A stretch of 64,000 nt of DNA from Symbiodinium natans (GCA_905221605.1 CAJNDS010002086.1:240001-304000), one strand, 5' to 3'; positions 1 through 11,109 are shown, numbered from the stretch's first letter. Notes: a model not told the origin generated them from the letters alone. Numbers and translations: made by a program.

Positions 1-79
1 CCCTATCTTGTCCCACGCCGCTTGGTCTCTGCAACGCTGCCCACCGACATGAAAAGCACTCGGCTTCATAAACACAAAG

Positions 80-126
80 CCCTAAACCCTAAACCCTAAA
101 CCCTAAACCCTAAACCCTAAACCCTA
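80..126 (-). repeat. Interstitial CCCTAAA block
   Basis: About six perfect CCCTAAA units, the complement of TTTAGGG. Confidence 0.95.
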
Positions 127-401
127 ATTTCAGGAGGATCGACTTTGCCCCTCCGGGGCACTGGTGCATCTGCAGGGCACCTCAGGCGGGGACTCGGGAT
201 TTGCCCTGTAAAAGTTTGGCCGTTTCAGGCGAAGCTCAGATTGTGGGCCGTGGTTGACGAGACTATTGTGACTCATGACTCAAGTCTTTTGCACAAGTCG
301 TAGTGAATTCCCCTTCCTGCTGCAACAGCAGCTTCTGCAGCGCGCATGGCATGCGCATATGACAGGCTGCTGAATATTTGCAGATGCATTCTCTGCATGA
401 G

Positions 402-517
402 GTGACGTCTTCGTCCTGGGCGTCACGCACCTCAGCAACAAGTCTGCCCAAGTGGTGCGCAGCGTGGTGCAAAAAGCATCGCCGGATATGGTGATGGTCG
501 AGTTGGACGCGAGTCGC
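402..517 (+). CDS. TraB gene exon: N-terminal GxxH strand
   Basis: The frame starting at 404 reads DVFVLGVTHLSNKS and ends PDMVMVELDASR, the first beta-strand, conserved His motif and VELD motif of TraB proteins. An in-frame stop lies just upstream, so the exon probably begins at the AG of 400-401. The GTAGCA at 518 is a plausible donor. Confidence 0.75.
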
Positions 518-883
518 GTAGCAGGACTGCCCGATTATTCAATGTCTGTGTGACCGCATCCGCGGGCTTACTTGGTTCTAGTGAGAGAGCAGGTCTTCGA
601 CCCTGAGCCCAGAATCGTACAACCGGATACTTCGGGGTCGAACAGCCTCAAACCAGTCCCCAACAAGCCGCAATCAAGGCCTGAGCCCCAACACAATGCC
701 GAATAACGCAGCGCACCAGGAGAGCATCACTAGAATACGATGAATGCAGTTTAGAAGATGTGAGGAATACCTTCGACATCAGCCCCGCTTCCACCCACTC
801 TCTCATGAGCAGGCCTCGCCAGGAATTCCACGCGCGCTGCCAAGGCTGCTGCGCCAGAGGCCAGCAGGAGGAAGATTCGGGGC

Positions 884-1025
884 TTGTTTAGGGTTTAGGG
901 ATTTGGTTTGCGGTTTAGGGTTTAGGGTTTGGGGTCTGGGGTTTGGGTTCTAGGGTCTAGGTCTAGGGTCTAGGGTTTAGGGTTTAGGGTTTAGGGTTTA
1001 GAGTTTAGGGTTTAGGGTTTAGGGG
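884..1025 (+). repeat. Interstitial TTTAGGG block, degenerate
   Basis: About 20 TTTAGGG-like units; many are drifted (GGGTCTAGG, GGGTTTGGG), so the block is old or mutation-prone. Confidence 0.9.
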
Positions 1026-2328
1026 CTTGTTGGAGCCTTGGGGCTCAGGAAAAAAAACGAACAAGCACGTTCCGAGCAGTCACCTTCATGTCGGCCGCTT
1101 GCTTGGTAGACACGCATGTCTATCAGATGCATGGGTGTCGACACTTGTGTTTGTTGTGAAGCGTGGTGGGGGCTTAGAGTTTTCACCGCGGGGTGTTCTC
1201 ACGACCTGACGATCTCGGAGCCACACGGGTTGAACTGCAAACCCTTGCACGCGCAATTCCTGACCCAAGGCGCCTTCGGACTTTTTCACTTCTGCAAGGC
1301 CGTTGGTCTGGAAAAGTAGTTGTTTGGGATGAGTGGTCTTCGGTTGGTTTGGGCGGAGTGGCCCTTCAAAACACATATGCAAGATTTGTAGCTTTCAGCT
1401 GTCAGTTGACACATCTTGTTCTGTGAATTGGCATGTATCAGGCTCCTGTGGATCGATGTTCAGTAGGTGGGACTTTACTACAACTTTATCACTTTATAAG
1501 TTTAGGGTTCCTCTAATTTCATATTCAGGGAAGTAAGAGTTAAACTTTAATTGGGGGGTTAAAGAGCAACCAAGTTCACGTTCTCACCAGAGAGCCCTTG
1601 CTAAGCAAAGAGTCCTGTCGCAGCTCGCAGCTACAGCCGCTGGAGAGATCCCAAATGTAGATAAGCCTGTAATCTGAAACGCAACATCCTTCAGAAGGCC
1701 CTAAACCCTAAAACCCTAAACCCTGCGGTTGCCGAAACCTAGAGGGCTTGGGCGAAGAAAGGAAAGCCACCACCGACGCGGCATTGGGCATGGCCGCGGG
1801 AGTTCTTCGCTTCGGACTAGATATGAGCCTTGTTGACACTGCCCTGCTTTGGGCGGTTGCGGAGGTTTTTGCAATGATTTACAGGGCTGCACAGGTTCGG
1901 TTGCCAGGCACCTTGCCCGGCTCGGGATGTGAGGGTGCACTTGTATTTTCGTGTTGGGGCTGGTGCTTATCTACACATAAGTACCGGCGAAGACCCTCAT
2001 CAGCATGGCACGAAAAGGAATTGGGAGGCAACACCCATCCAAACCTGTGGGACCCCAATCTGCAGTGGCTGAGTGAAAGGAGGCTTTTTTCCTTCCATGC
2101 ATGATGCAGGGCCAAGCGAATTGATTTCATGAGTGCAGCTGAGTGCAGGCATAAATTCCTTAAACGCGTCGTTGTCATTGAGCGCATTAAGTCTTGAGTT
2201 GAAGTAAAAGACGTAAGTCCTTGACTACCCCATAAACCCTAAACCCTTTCCTCTGTGCTGCAGCCCCCAGGTTAAGTTTAGGGTCTAAAGATTCAAGCCT
2301 TGGCAAAGTCAAGAAGGTATCAAAACAC

Positions 2329-2487
2329 AACAAGTAGGAATCCATAAACATCAAAGGGGGTACCAATTAAAATCACATGGGACCCGGCAAAACATAAAGT
2401 GCTTAAAAATCAAGTAGGAATCAATGAATATCAAAGGGTACCAATTAAAAATCACATAAAAAATCAGGCAAAACATCAAGTGCTTCC
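2329..2487. repeat. Tandem pair of ~77-bp AT-rich units
   Basis: Two adjacent imperfect copies, each running from CAAGTAGGAATC through GGTACCAATTAAAA to AAAACAT.AAGTGCTT. The function is unknown. Confidence 0.8.
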
Positions 2488-2492
2488 ATGGA

Positions 2493-2604
2493 CTTGGTAG
2501 CCCAGAGGTGCCCTACTTTGCCCCATTTTCAAGTTCAAAGGTTCCCTTTGTAAAGTAACCAACCTAACGAGGGTACCCTGAAATATGGTTGCTGGGCTAC
2601 CAAG
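2493..2604. mobile_element. Small inverted-repeat element (family O)
   Basis: A perfect 13-bp terminal inverted repeat, CTTGGTAGCCCAG / CTGGGCTACCAAG, bounds about 112 bp without an ORF. No target duplication is evident. This is the only copy seen in the window. Confidence 0.5.
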
Positions 2605-3592
2605 AGAAGGAAGACAGGCAGGAAAGGAGCCAACGCCAAGCCATACTTTTGCGCGTTGGAAGCCGGAAAAGAGGCAGAGCTGCTGTGATTTACCGTAGTC
2701 GCAGTGTGCAAATACAAGGAGCTAGGTTAAGTCACATTTTTGCGTGTGAAGTCACATCTCCCCAGTGACACGCGGCTGCGAGCGAAGTCGCATCACCGCG
2801 CGTAAAGTCGCATCACAGAGACATACGTTGAAGCCTTTCCCCCAATGTGCACGCGCCGCACGCGCATGTTCTCGACAAACATGCAAAATACGCACTTGTC
2901 ACCGCACGCCTGGGAGGGGAGCACATTTTTGTCAGCGTGAATGAGATTTCTGCTTGGGGGTGCAAGTGGGTTCTGACCAATCTTGGAATTCGCGAATCAG
3001 CAGTATGCACGCGCCCGAGATACGACTTTACACAAGAAGATACGACTTAACCTACCTCCTTGTAGGAGGAAATGCAGTAAGTTACCGTCTCTGGAGCTTG
3101 TGAGCCTGTACTGTAGCTTGCGCTTATGCAGCAACGATGTATGGCATAGCATTTGCAGCCTTCGAGAAGGCAGACAGGCTGTACTTTACACTGTTTGGTG
3201 CCTGCGAAGAGGCAGAGCAGCTGTACGTTACAAAATTTCTAGAGCCTGCAGAAAGGTAGAAACGTTGCATGTTTGATTTTTGTTTGATCCCTGTTTGATG
3301 TTGATCCCGGGGCTTGATCCTCATCTCTTGTTGTTGGGATCCCTCACCTTTAGCAGATTTCGCGGGGGCGGCGGCTGTGTTTGGGGCGCAGTTTCTGGAG
3401 GGAGATGCCCAATGCCTCATGCGATGCATGGAGCTGAAATTCTAAGGATTTACCGAGCATTCGAGAAGCAACTGGGATGAAAGAGACATGGTTGCGTTGC
3501 TTGTGCTGGTACCTTTCGCCTTCTCACACGTCCCCTCGAACTTTGAGTATGGCATCCTAGAAGTGCCATGGAACTTGGTACGACAAAAGCAG

Positions 3593-3662
3593 AACGTAAG
3601 GTATCTCAACACTCCTGCTGGCACGGAGATGTTGGCTGCTGTCGAGGAGTCGTATGGGGCAG
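3593..3662 (+). CDS. TraB gene exon: GTEMLAAVEE segment
   Basis: Reads YLNTPAGTEMLAAVEESYGA, matching the TraB helix that precedes the LGDRP motif. It ends in phase 1 at GCA G|GTTGTC. Joining to the next exon (TG CAT CTG) gives ...YGAVHLQEAAKVG, which keeps the frame. The 5' edge is inferred from the AG at 3591-3592; the frame stays open further upstream. Confidence 0.7.
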
Positions 3663-4319
3663 GTTGTCTTTGATGTGAGGCTAAAGCCTCGGGGTTGTCC
3701 TTAAACCTCTCGACAACCGCAGCAAGTAGGCTGCTTGCCACGTCCGATGGTTGACTCTGCTACTGGGCGAAGGTGAGCAAAAGAGCCCTGCAGTTCAGTT
3801 CACGGGCTGCTGCCACCGGGCGTCAGACGCTCGGTCGGGCCAACAGCTTCCGTCAACAGCACGCACCAAACCTGGCGTCACAACGTGGCGTCGAAGCTCA
3901 CGTGGAGTCAAGGCCCCGCGTGTCGTCCTCTGTGTCTCGAGGCACCTTGGACTGGCGTCCCGTCGCTGGACATGCGTCACTACGTGGCGTTCCGGCGAGA
4001 AGCAACTCGAAGCCCGCAGATGGTCTTGAGAGAGCGTGTGCAACAGTTCGGGAACAGCTCGCGGTACACGACCTGGCAATGAGCGGTCGGGGCTAAAGAT
4101 GCATGCTGTTGCGTATTCGTCAAGAGATTCCCAACCGCGGCGGTCGCCCTGTGATGGCTTACTTATGCTCAGGGCTTAAGCTAAGAATGCCTCTGCTGTT
4201 GCGAGTTTGACATCCTTGAGCTCAGAAGTGAGTCCATGGAAGTGGCGAACATGAACAGGTTTAGGGTTTAGGGTTCTGTTGCAAAAGGGTTTAGGGTGCT
4301 TCTATCGGCCTGGGGAGTC

Positions 4320-4452
4320 CAGGTTTCCTAGGTAGGATAAGGGGGGCCCTTCAAAGGGAACCCTTCTGAAGCCTCTTCTGGCTCTCTTAGAAACAGGGAC
4401 CTTATTCAGAGGGTCTAAACCCCTAAGGGTCCCCACCTCATCCGATCCCCTA
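4320..4452. mobile_element. Inverted-repeat element, family F copy 1
   Basis: Imperfect terminal inverted repeats (GGTAGGATAAGGGGG... / ...GGGTCCCCACCTCATCCGATCCCC). The same sequence recurs inverted at 59224-59342. About 130 bp, no ORF. Confidence 0.6.
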
Positions 4453-4466
4453 AGGTTGAAAAGTAG

Positions 4467-4518
4467 CCCTAAACCCTAAACCCTAAACCCTAAACCCTAA
4501 ACCCTAAACCCCAAACCC
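4467..4518 (-). repeat. Interstitial CCCTAAA block
   Basis: About seven CCCTAAA units directly upstream of a TraB exon. Confidence 0.95.
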
Positions 4519-4544
4519 AGGGTTCCAGGCCTCCATCCCCACAG

Positions 4545-4606
4545 TGCATCTGCAGGAGGCGGCGAAGGTCGGTGCTCCTGTGATGCTTGGAGATCGCCCG
4601 GCGCAG
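4545..4606 (+). CDS. TraB gene exon: LGDRP motif
   Basis: After the acceptor CCCCACAG the frame reads HLQEAAKVGAPVMLGDRPAQ. VMLGDRP corresponds to the hallmark LGDRP of TraB proteins. The donor is GTGCAAGG at 4607. The phase fits the preceding exon. Confidence 0.8.
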
Positions 4607-4634
4607 GTGCAAGGGTTTCCAGCACCCCCTATGG

Positions 4635-4720
4635 AGTTTAGGGTTTAGGGTTTAGGGTTCAGGGTTCAGGGTTCAGGGTTTGGGGGTTTGGGGGTTTGGG
4701 GGTTTGGGGGTTTGGGGTTG
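4635..4720 (+). repeat. TTTAGGG block grading into TTTGGGGG
   Basis: TTTAGGG units change to GGGTTCA and then to GGGTTTGGGG repeats, an ordered decay of one tract. Confidence 0.85.
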
Positions 4721-4896
4721 GGGGGACGGGTGACACTGTAGAAGTTGCTGTGTCCAAGATGCAGTTTTCAACCTGTGCACGTTTTCAAAGGCTTAACGGG
4801 TCAGGAGCCCAGTTTGGTGTGTCGTCGCCTCCCTTCTGAAAGGCATTGGTCGGAAAATGAGCCTGTGCACATTTTTTGGCTCAAACACTATAGGTA

Positions 4897-4984
4897 GGGT
4901 CGGAATAGTTACTACTAGTATTCCCTTATGGCCCCTGCATAATTAGACTTGATAACCCCCAAAACCCTGTTCTAATTATCACCC
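4897..4984. mobile_element. Inverted-repeat element, family D copy 1
   Basis: About 88 bp starting GGGTCGGAATAGTTACTA and sharing its internal sequence (CCCTTATGG.CCC) with the copy at 40456-40549. The ends have drifted, so the target duplication is unclear here. Confidence 0.6.
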
Positions 4985-5010
4985 GAGTATCACTCGTTTG
5001 TCATTGACAG

Positions 5011-5118
5011 TTGGCAGTGCCCGTTGCCTGGTTGTGCTTGGGAGGACACGCTGAATCGACTGGTCGAGGCAGGACAGTCATCAGACCTTGGGCAGCTGGA
5101 GCAGGACTGCTTTGGCGG
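5011..5118 (+). CDS. TraB gene exon: helical WEDTLNRL segment
   Basis: The acceptor TCATTGACAG precedes an open frame containing WEDTLNRLVEAGQSS and DLGQLEQDCFG. This resembles the helical region after LGDRP in TRABD-type proteins. It ends GGC GG|GTAGGC. Its entry phase does not match the exon at 4545-4606, so a small exon is probably missing between them. Confidence 0.55.
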
Positions 5119-5446
5119 GTAGGCAGTAATTGCAATCATACGCAGCCCGAACCCTAGAACCTGTGCCAATCCATGCCTGAAGCACTCCTGAACCCGAAGC
5201 AACCCGGCTCTCAATGCCTAGGTTGCTGAAGTTGTTACAGCTGCAAGGGTAGTTTGTTAATTTGCTTGGGGACCTTTACTTGAAGCTTGAGAAGCCGGAG
5301 TTGTTGCCAAAGACGAGCCAGATGCTTGTCGAAAGTGAGGCAATGTTGGTGCATGTGCGGGGTTTGCAACTCTGTCCAGATCCAATCAGGGTGACCACAG
5401 GTGCCCAGGATGGGATGGTTCAGGGAGCCCTAAACCCTAAACCCTA

Positions 5447-5556
5447 CCCAGATCTTCCAAAACCCTTTAATTAAGGAATATACCCTAATTTATGCTAAGG
5501 ATCCTTATTATGAATCAGGGTATATACCTTAGTTAAGGGGTTTTGGAAGATCTGGG
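5447..5556. mobile_element. 110-bp palindromic element, family A copy 1
   Basis: Near-perfect palindrome from CCCAGATCTTCCAAAACCC to GGGGTTTTGGAAGATCTGGG, centred on GGATCC, with TTAATTAAGG arms. It is flanked by a TA/TA 2-bp target duplication (5445-5446, 5557-5558). No ORF: a foldback or MITE-type non-autonomous element. Confidence 0.9.
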
Positions 5557-5895
5557 TAATAAGGATGCGGCACTCAGAAAGTGGGGGTGTCAGCACTGCT
5601 CGAGCTGCCTCCAAGGCATTGCGGCATCATGCACATCTCTGGGCATCTTCAGCACGAGCCCCATACAGCTCTCAACAACCCGCAAGCCCTAAGCCCTATA
5701 AACCCGATAAAACCCTAAAAACCCTACGCATCCTCAACACCCGAAAAATCGAAGCCACCACGAGACCAGGACCTGGCGATCTCGGTGCCTGAACTGCGCA
5801 CCAGTGACCTCGGCCTGCAGGCCCTCTTCGAGAACCCGGTACCCACTTATTCATTTGTGAGTGAAAGCGGGGTGGCATGGACAATCTGTTTCATA

Positions 5896-5968
5896 GGGTT
5901 TAGGGTTTAGGGTTTAGGGCTAGGGTTTAGGGCTTAGAGTTTATAGGGTTTTTAGGTTTAGGGTTTTG
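5896..5968 (+). repeat. Interstitial TTTAGGG block
   Basis: About nine units with drifted copies (GGGCTTAGAG, GGGTTTTTAGG). Confidence 0.9.
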
Positions 5969-6522
5969 CGCAACCTCCTGTCGACAGCAGCATTGAACAT
6001 CAGCGGTTTTCCAAGGGTTGCCAAAAGGGGCCTGCATGGTTCGACACGTCTCGTTGGCTGAGTGTGGACAAGGATTTTAGGGTTTAGGGTTTAGGGTTTA
6101 GGATTTTCGGTTATGAGCCGTCGTATTGCGACTTGCTCTCCTTCTCATGTCTTGATAGCTGCCTGGCCGATACTGATACTCTCGGATGACTGTTTGTGGT
6201 GTCTTGGTTTTGAGCGCGCTGAACTTTCAACAGGGCTGCAATATCATCACCATACACCATGAGGACGTCTCTCTTCTGTGCTTCTAGGACATGATCACAA
6301 TTTCCCTGACGCAGCCCCCTAGCGCTTTCACCACCCCCGCTATCCGGCCGCACCTGCGCAAGTGGGCAGGAGTCATGAGTCAGGATGGGCCCTTAAACCC
6401 TAAACAAAAGTCCCTAAACCTTATTTCTACACGAATATAAGTCCAATATAATACTATAGCAATATAGTGTTCAGAGTGGAAGGGAGCACACGCATCAGCG
6501 TCCTACACACCTTGACTTGCAG

Positions 6523-6602
6523 GCGCTGGTGGACAGTGCCACCGATCAAGCCACTGCGAAGCGGCTGCGCAGGGCGTTCAAGGCCTCCGGAAGAAATCTC
6601 CA
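6523..6602 (+). CDS. TraB gene exon: ALVDSATDQATAKRLRRAF
   Basis: The acceptor CCTTGACTTGCAG leads to a basic amphipathic segment (ALVDSATDQATAKRLRRAF) ending ASGRNL plus CA|GTAGTT. The two leftover bases join the G at 7795 to make CAG and continue QAARNGRRRIVAVVG, so the phase agrees with the next exon. Confidence 0.65.
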
Positions 6603-7319
6603 GTAGTTAGGGATGAAGATGCCATCAGAACACGGTCATGCGTTCAGAATCACCCGAAGCTCTCTTCGTGTTGACATTCGGCTCACGTCTTGAGCACCCT
6701 TGACCTGGCACTGTTAGATGCCCTCGGTGGCCACGGACTCAGACCGAGACCCACCACGAGGGTTCCCCTTCATGCATGGGACTTCAAAACCCTTTGGGCC
6801 GAACACCACGGGACATCAGAACCCTTTAGATGAGTCCTTTAGAGCAGTGACATGCATGATTGGGCCGACCGGTCTGAGACCTGATGCCACCTGCCTTGTG
6901 CGAGTGAGAGTCTGCCAGCAAAGGCATCGGCCCCCGAGCTCTTCGCAGCACTGGTGGGTGAGAGCTGCCTGTCCGCCAAACCGTAAGAATTTCGAAGATG
7001 GGCTTTACCAAGCAAAAGGATTGCGGTTTTGGGTCTCAGGGCTGGGGATAGAGTTCAAGGTTCTGAGGTTTGGGGTCCTGGAGGTGTGCGAAGACACATG
7101 CCAGAGAGCTGATCGTGTCATGGGTGTTGGGCTTCATGAGCCTCCGTGTCTCGACTCGACTCACAGACGCAATGGTTCTAGCAGCTTTGCAAGAGCCGGC
7201 GGCTGATGATTTTCCATTTCTCTAGCTGCTCTTGTCTCTGCTACCGGTTTCTTCGCACAGATAGGTGTGGAAAGATGAACATGTCACCTCTACCTCAAGA
7301 CATGTCCAACCTCAGCATT

Positions 7320-7429
7320 CCCAGACCTTCCAAAACCCTTAATTAAGGTATATGCTCCAATTCATAATAAGGATCCTTAGTATAAATTAGGGTAATATTC
7401 CTTAATTAAGGGGTTTTGGAAGATCTGGG
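7320..7429. mobile_element. Palindromic element, family A copy 2
   Basis: 110 bp with CCCAGACC/AGATCTGGG ends, GGATCC centre and TTAATTAAGG arms. TT/TT 2-bp target duplication at 7318-7319 and 7430-7431. Confidence 0.9.
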
Positions 7430-7530
7430 TTCTTACGGAAATGGTAAGGAGATGAGTACATGGCGGCGAACCTGGCCAGGCCCGGTCGTCCGGGCTGGCG
7501 CCTGCTCTGAGACGGGTTGTTGCTTCCCTA

Positions 7531-7614
7531 AGCCCTCCAAGTAGACAAATGGCACCTGCATTGGGGTCTAAAGTCTATACTATAAATAATGCCTACTTTG
7601 GGCTATTTGGAGCC
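7531..7614. mobile_element. Inverted-repeat element, family E copy 1
   Basis: About 84 bp with imperfect ends (CCTCCAAGTAGACAAATGGCACC / ATTTGGAGCC) around TTGGGGTCTAAAGTCTATA. Related copies lie at 28416-28492 and, inverted, 45518-45593. Confidence 0.65.
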
Positions 7615-7794
7615 TTAAGGTTTGGCTAGGAGTGGCACTCTTCCAGGTTGAAGCTCGAGGACCTAGTAGGAGCCTGAGCGCTTGATTTCTGAAACTCCCC
7701 CCGAAGCATGGACGACATGAATGTAAACCCTCAAACCCAAGAACCCTGAAACCCCAACAAAAACCCTAAACACCCTATAGAGCCGTGTCGACAG

Positions 7795-7890
7795 GGCCGC
7801 CCGCAATGGGAGGCGGCGGATCGTGGCGGTGGTCGGGAGCCTTCACGTGCAAGGGATCTCGGAAGCCCTCGAACGCATCTTGAACTTGAG
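7795..7890 (+). CDS. TraB gene exon: C-terminal VVGSLHVQGI
   Basis: Reads ARNGRRRIVAVVGSLHVQGI followed by SEALERILNL. The VVGxxHVxGI motif is the conserved C-terminal signature of TraB proteins. The frame joins the exon at 6523-6602 through a shared CAG codon. The 3' edge is uncertain; a GTCTTGG donor is near 7892. Confidence 0.8.
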
Positions 7891-7962
7891 GGTCTTGGAT
7901 GCCTGTGTCTCTTGACGCCCTGCAGAGAGGAAAAAGGCCCCAAGTCCGTGCTGTGTTTTCAG

Positions 7963-7994
7963 CGGTTTAGGGTTTAGGGTTTAGGGTTTAGGGG
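7963..7994 (+). repeat. Interstitial TTTAGGG block
   Basis: Four units, opposite in orientation to the block 100 bp downstream. Confidence 0.9.
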
Positions 7995-8095
7995 CTGCAG
8001 GGTTGTGGCCTCAGGGTGTAGAGGACTTGGGCCTTAGGACGCATTCGCCGCAAAAAGATCTCCAGCAGTCAGATCGACCCGGTAGGCTTGTGAGC

Positions 8096-8168
8096 CCTAA
8101 ACCCTAAACCAGAAACACTAAACACTAAACCCTAAACCCTAAACCCTAAACCCTAAACCCTAAACCCA
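8096..8168 (-). repeat. Interstitial CCCTAAA block
   Basis: About nine units, two drifted to CACTAAA. Confidence 0.9.
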
Positions 8169-9184
8169 ATCAGGTTCATCAAAGATGCCAGCGGCGATCA
8201 GCGCGGGCCACAAAGGAAGGGCCACAAGATGCAGCGGCTGCCAACAAAGCTTCTTTGAAGTAGGGGTGTGATGATAGTGATAGTTCTGAAGCGCAGCACC
8301 TGCTGTATGCCCTGTATGCCTTGTGCACATTTCTTGTTACACCTTGCCATTCGCAAGTGGCTCCACCTGGAAGAGCTGCGTGCGCACACGCTCATTTTTT
8401 GCAAGAAGCACGATCAGCTACTGAACACAAAGCAGAAGAATTTTGGGTTTAGGGTCTAGGGGCTAGGGTTTATAGGGTTCAGTGTTTCAAAGGCACCACC
8501 TTGCCTTAAGCCCTCGGAAGCCCTCCAAATCCTTCGCACACCTTCACGCCCTAACACGGTGTGGGAACACATATACCACAACGCCACCGCTAAGGCTGCA
8601 CCTGCGACACTTGTTGCCTCGGCCCCGACGAGAGTGGGAGGGGTTTATTTTGAAGAGGTTTCGAAGTTTGAGAGTCCACGAGCTTGGTGTTCGTTGCTTT
8701 CTCGCAGGTATAAGAGAGTCGGGCCCGAAGTTGACAATATTAGAGGCATAAGGTCGCGACTAACCCGAAACCCGAAACCCTAAACCCCAAACCCTAAACC
8801 CTAATCGTACGGCGTTCCCAGGCTTCAGCTCAGGTTTCAAGTGTTATAGCATACTGAAGCAAGATTCCAAGTGGCGGTGCGGGCCAGGCCCCATCCGCAA
8901 GGACCAGCTTGGGAATTCAAGGATTGGGGGTGTTTGGGTTAAGGCGGTTGAGCGACTTTCTCAAGGGCGTAAAAGTACGACTCCGAAATCTGAGACAATC
9001 TAGAACGGGCTGATTGTGGGGTTGTCATGTTTTTTAAGGCCTTTCGTTCAAGGCACTTTGGACAGATGGGTTTACGTTGGGCCCACTGCGGAACATGCCT
9101 GTTGAATCCAACACCAAAAAGCCCATTTGCTGCTTCCATCAACGGGTGCTTTGGGCTGTTTGCTTAAAGGTGCGAGGCCACATG

Positions 9185-9270
9185 CTTTAGGGTTTAGGGT
9201 TAGGGTTTAGGGTTTAGGGTTTAGGGTTTAGGGTTTAGGGTTTAGGGTTTAGGGTTTAGGGTTTAGGGTT
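9185..9270 (+). repeat. Interstitial TTTAGGG block
   Basis: About 12 nearly perfect TTTAGGG units. Confidence 0.95.
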
Positions 9271-9691
9271 GGGGGCCTGGAGGTCTTCCGGGGGCAGGGG
9301 CTCGAATCCTCAGCTGCTTTGGCTCGGAGATATCGATCGGGACGTAGTGGCGTCTCAACTGCACCGCTGCTTGCCAGCAAAGTGGCCACCAGCTGATTTT
9401 TTGTGGTCGTGTGTTGGGAGCAGTTTGTGGGTTCTCTTGGCAGCAGTGGACGTCACCTCACTTTAGTCTGTCGCTTTTTTTGTCGGCATGTCAGCGTCAG
9501 TGTCGGGGTCACCGATCTTGCGGTGAGGGATCGCTTGTTTGGTGTCCCATCTGGTCAGGGTGTTAAGGTGCGCGCAGGCTGCAGAGTCAAGCCGAAGAGA
9601 CATCAGGACCCGAAATCCCTAAGCCGCGATTCCCTTTGCGCAAGGGCCTCCGGCCTTGCACGACGGTGCCCCAATCCTCTCGGAAGCCATC

Positions 9692-9755
9692 CCGAAAAAC
9701 CCTAAACCCTACATAGACCCTAAACCCTAGACCCTAGACGCCAAACCCTGAACCC
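9692..9755 (-). repeat. Interstitial CCCTAAA block, degenerate
   Basis: About seven CCCTAAA-like units mixed with CCCTAGA. Confidence 0.85.
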
Positions 9756-10626
9756 AAATACAGGACCCGAAGCTGCAACACCATGCAACCTGAGTGTCCC
9801 CCTCCTACAAGTCACCACGACCTCATGAACCCGTTGAGAATTCACGGGCCCCCTCATCCAGAGCTAAGGTGCTGCGCAGGAGGAAAAGCCTGCGCACAAC
9901 TCAGGGGCCCAGGGTTCAGGGTTTAGGGTTTAGGGCTTAGGGTTCAGGGTTTGGGGTTTAGGGTTGGGCCCCCGTTGTCGTTGCGATTGTGGCCTGAACA
10001 TGTCTCCTCCCCGCGGCTCCAAGTTGCTTCTGCCCAACACAAGACCGAAAGCACTGTTTAGAGCGCAGATCCTGAAAAAAAAATAACATTTGCATGGGGA
10101 CCTTGGGAGCTCGGTCGGGGCGTTTCTGGATTCCAGGGAATCAGGGAGACCCTAAACCCTAAACCCTCAACCCTCAACCCTAAACCCTAAACCGACCATT
10201 TTGAGTGGGGGAAGGAAGGGTGTGAAAGAGTGAGGGTGTGGTGGAGAATCGGAGCTCAGTGAGGAGCCCTCACATCTTACAGGGCTTTCATGGTTTAGGG
10301 TTTAGGGTTTAGGGTTTCAGGTTAACATGCCGATGTTCGTTGAGCGTTTACAAGGACATGGGGGTCGTGCTTTAGGGCTTAGCTTAGAGGCTTCGGGTGA
10401 GGAACTTACTTGGAGCCTTGGGTATCTAAGTTCTTATGGGTTCTAGGCGAGGAGTTTCATCGAGACGGAGAGTGTTAGATGCCAAGCCTGTTTTTTGTCA
10501 CATCAGGGACATCACGACGGGCTCAAAGTATCCAGAGCTCAGGTGAGTGACAGATGCTTGTGGACGGCAGCGATGGCCGCATACCCAGATTTCTCGAGTT
10601 CCCTGTGCTCCATCCAGTTGCCTCAT

Positions 10627-10666
10627 ACCCTAAACCCTAAATCCTAAACCCTAAACCCTAAACCCT
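10627..10666 (-). repeat. Interstitial CCCTAAA block
   Basis: Five to six units just upstream of element B1. Confidence 0.9.
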
Positions 10667-10724
10667 CTTTCTGTTTTCTGCTGAGTGCAGCAACCTGAAG
10701 ATGCAGTTTCCTGTGTGTTCTATA

Positions 10725-10895
10725 CCAGGATGGGCTATTATAGGCCTTAAAATCCCCATCATGAACCCTACAAAGGGCCCTTTTTAAGGGATGCTAGGGT
10801 GTAGTAGCCTATAAAGGGCCTTTTAAGGGATTATAGGGTATAACAGCCCATCCTGGGCTTTTTAAGGGATTCTAGGGTACAATAGCCCATCCTGG
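10725..10895. mobile_element. Palindromic element, family B copy 1 (expanded)
   Basis: Ends CCAGGATGGGCTATTATAGG / AATAGCCCATCCTGG with TA/TA target duplication (10723-10724, 10896-10897). The right half is duplicated in tandem (AGCCCATCCTGGGCTTTTTAAGG...), making this copy 171 bp against 90 bp for copy 2 at 43227. Confidence 0.85.
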
Positions 10896-11109
10896 TAATG
10901 TGCATACTGCAGTCGGCAAACATTCACCGGAGCACCAGCGGAAAGGACCTTCTGGAACGTGGATACCCAACAACTCCCTTGTACGTTCTTGCTCTGCAAC
11001 GCTTGTGAACCCCTCCCGAAGAAATACCTCGAACAGCTCCAAGTCGCGTTGCACCAAGGGCTTGCCAGGATATGCTGACGAGCCCATCCGCACCTCCGAA
11101 GATATGTTC

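Larger units (their letters stand above)
518..3592. other. Intron-like stretch of the TraB gene
   Basis: No convincing coding segment. It holds a degenerate TTTAGGG block (884-1025), short CCCTAAA runs near 1700 and 2233, a tandem pair of about 77-bp units at 2329-2487 and an inverted-repeat element at 2493-2604. Confidence 0.5.
402..7890 (+). other. TraB-domain protein gene (multi-exon, partial)
   Basis: Six short + strand exons read in order along the TraB/TRABD family: an N-terminal GVTHLS motif, VELDASR, a GTEMLAAVEE segment, VMLGDRP, a WEDTLNRLVEAG helix and C-terminal VAVVGSLHVQGI. TraB-domain proteins are GTxH-containing proteins, often on organelle membranes in eukaryotes; their biochemical role is poorly defined. 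Two junctions (3662/4545 and 6602/7795) join in frame, which supports one gene. The start is not found and may lie upstream of the window; the usual C-terminal membrane segments were not located. At least one exon (the ERD-type region) is missing between 5118 and 6523. Confidence 0.75.

Noticed and set aside
80-126. Possible true chromosome end at the left of the window
   Set aside because: Telomere-type repeats recur throughout and a TraB exon follows at once; orientation and length do not indicate a terminus.
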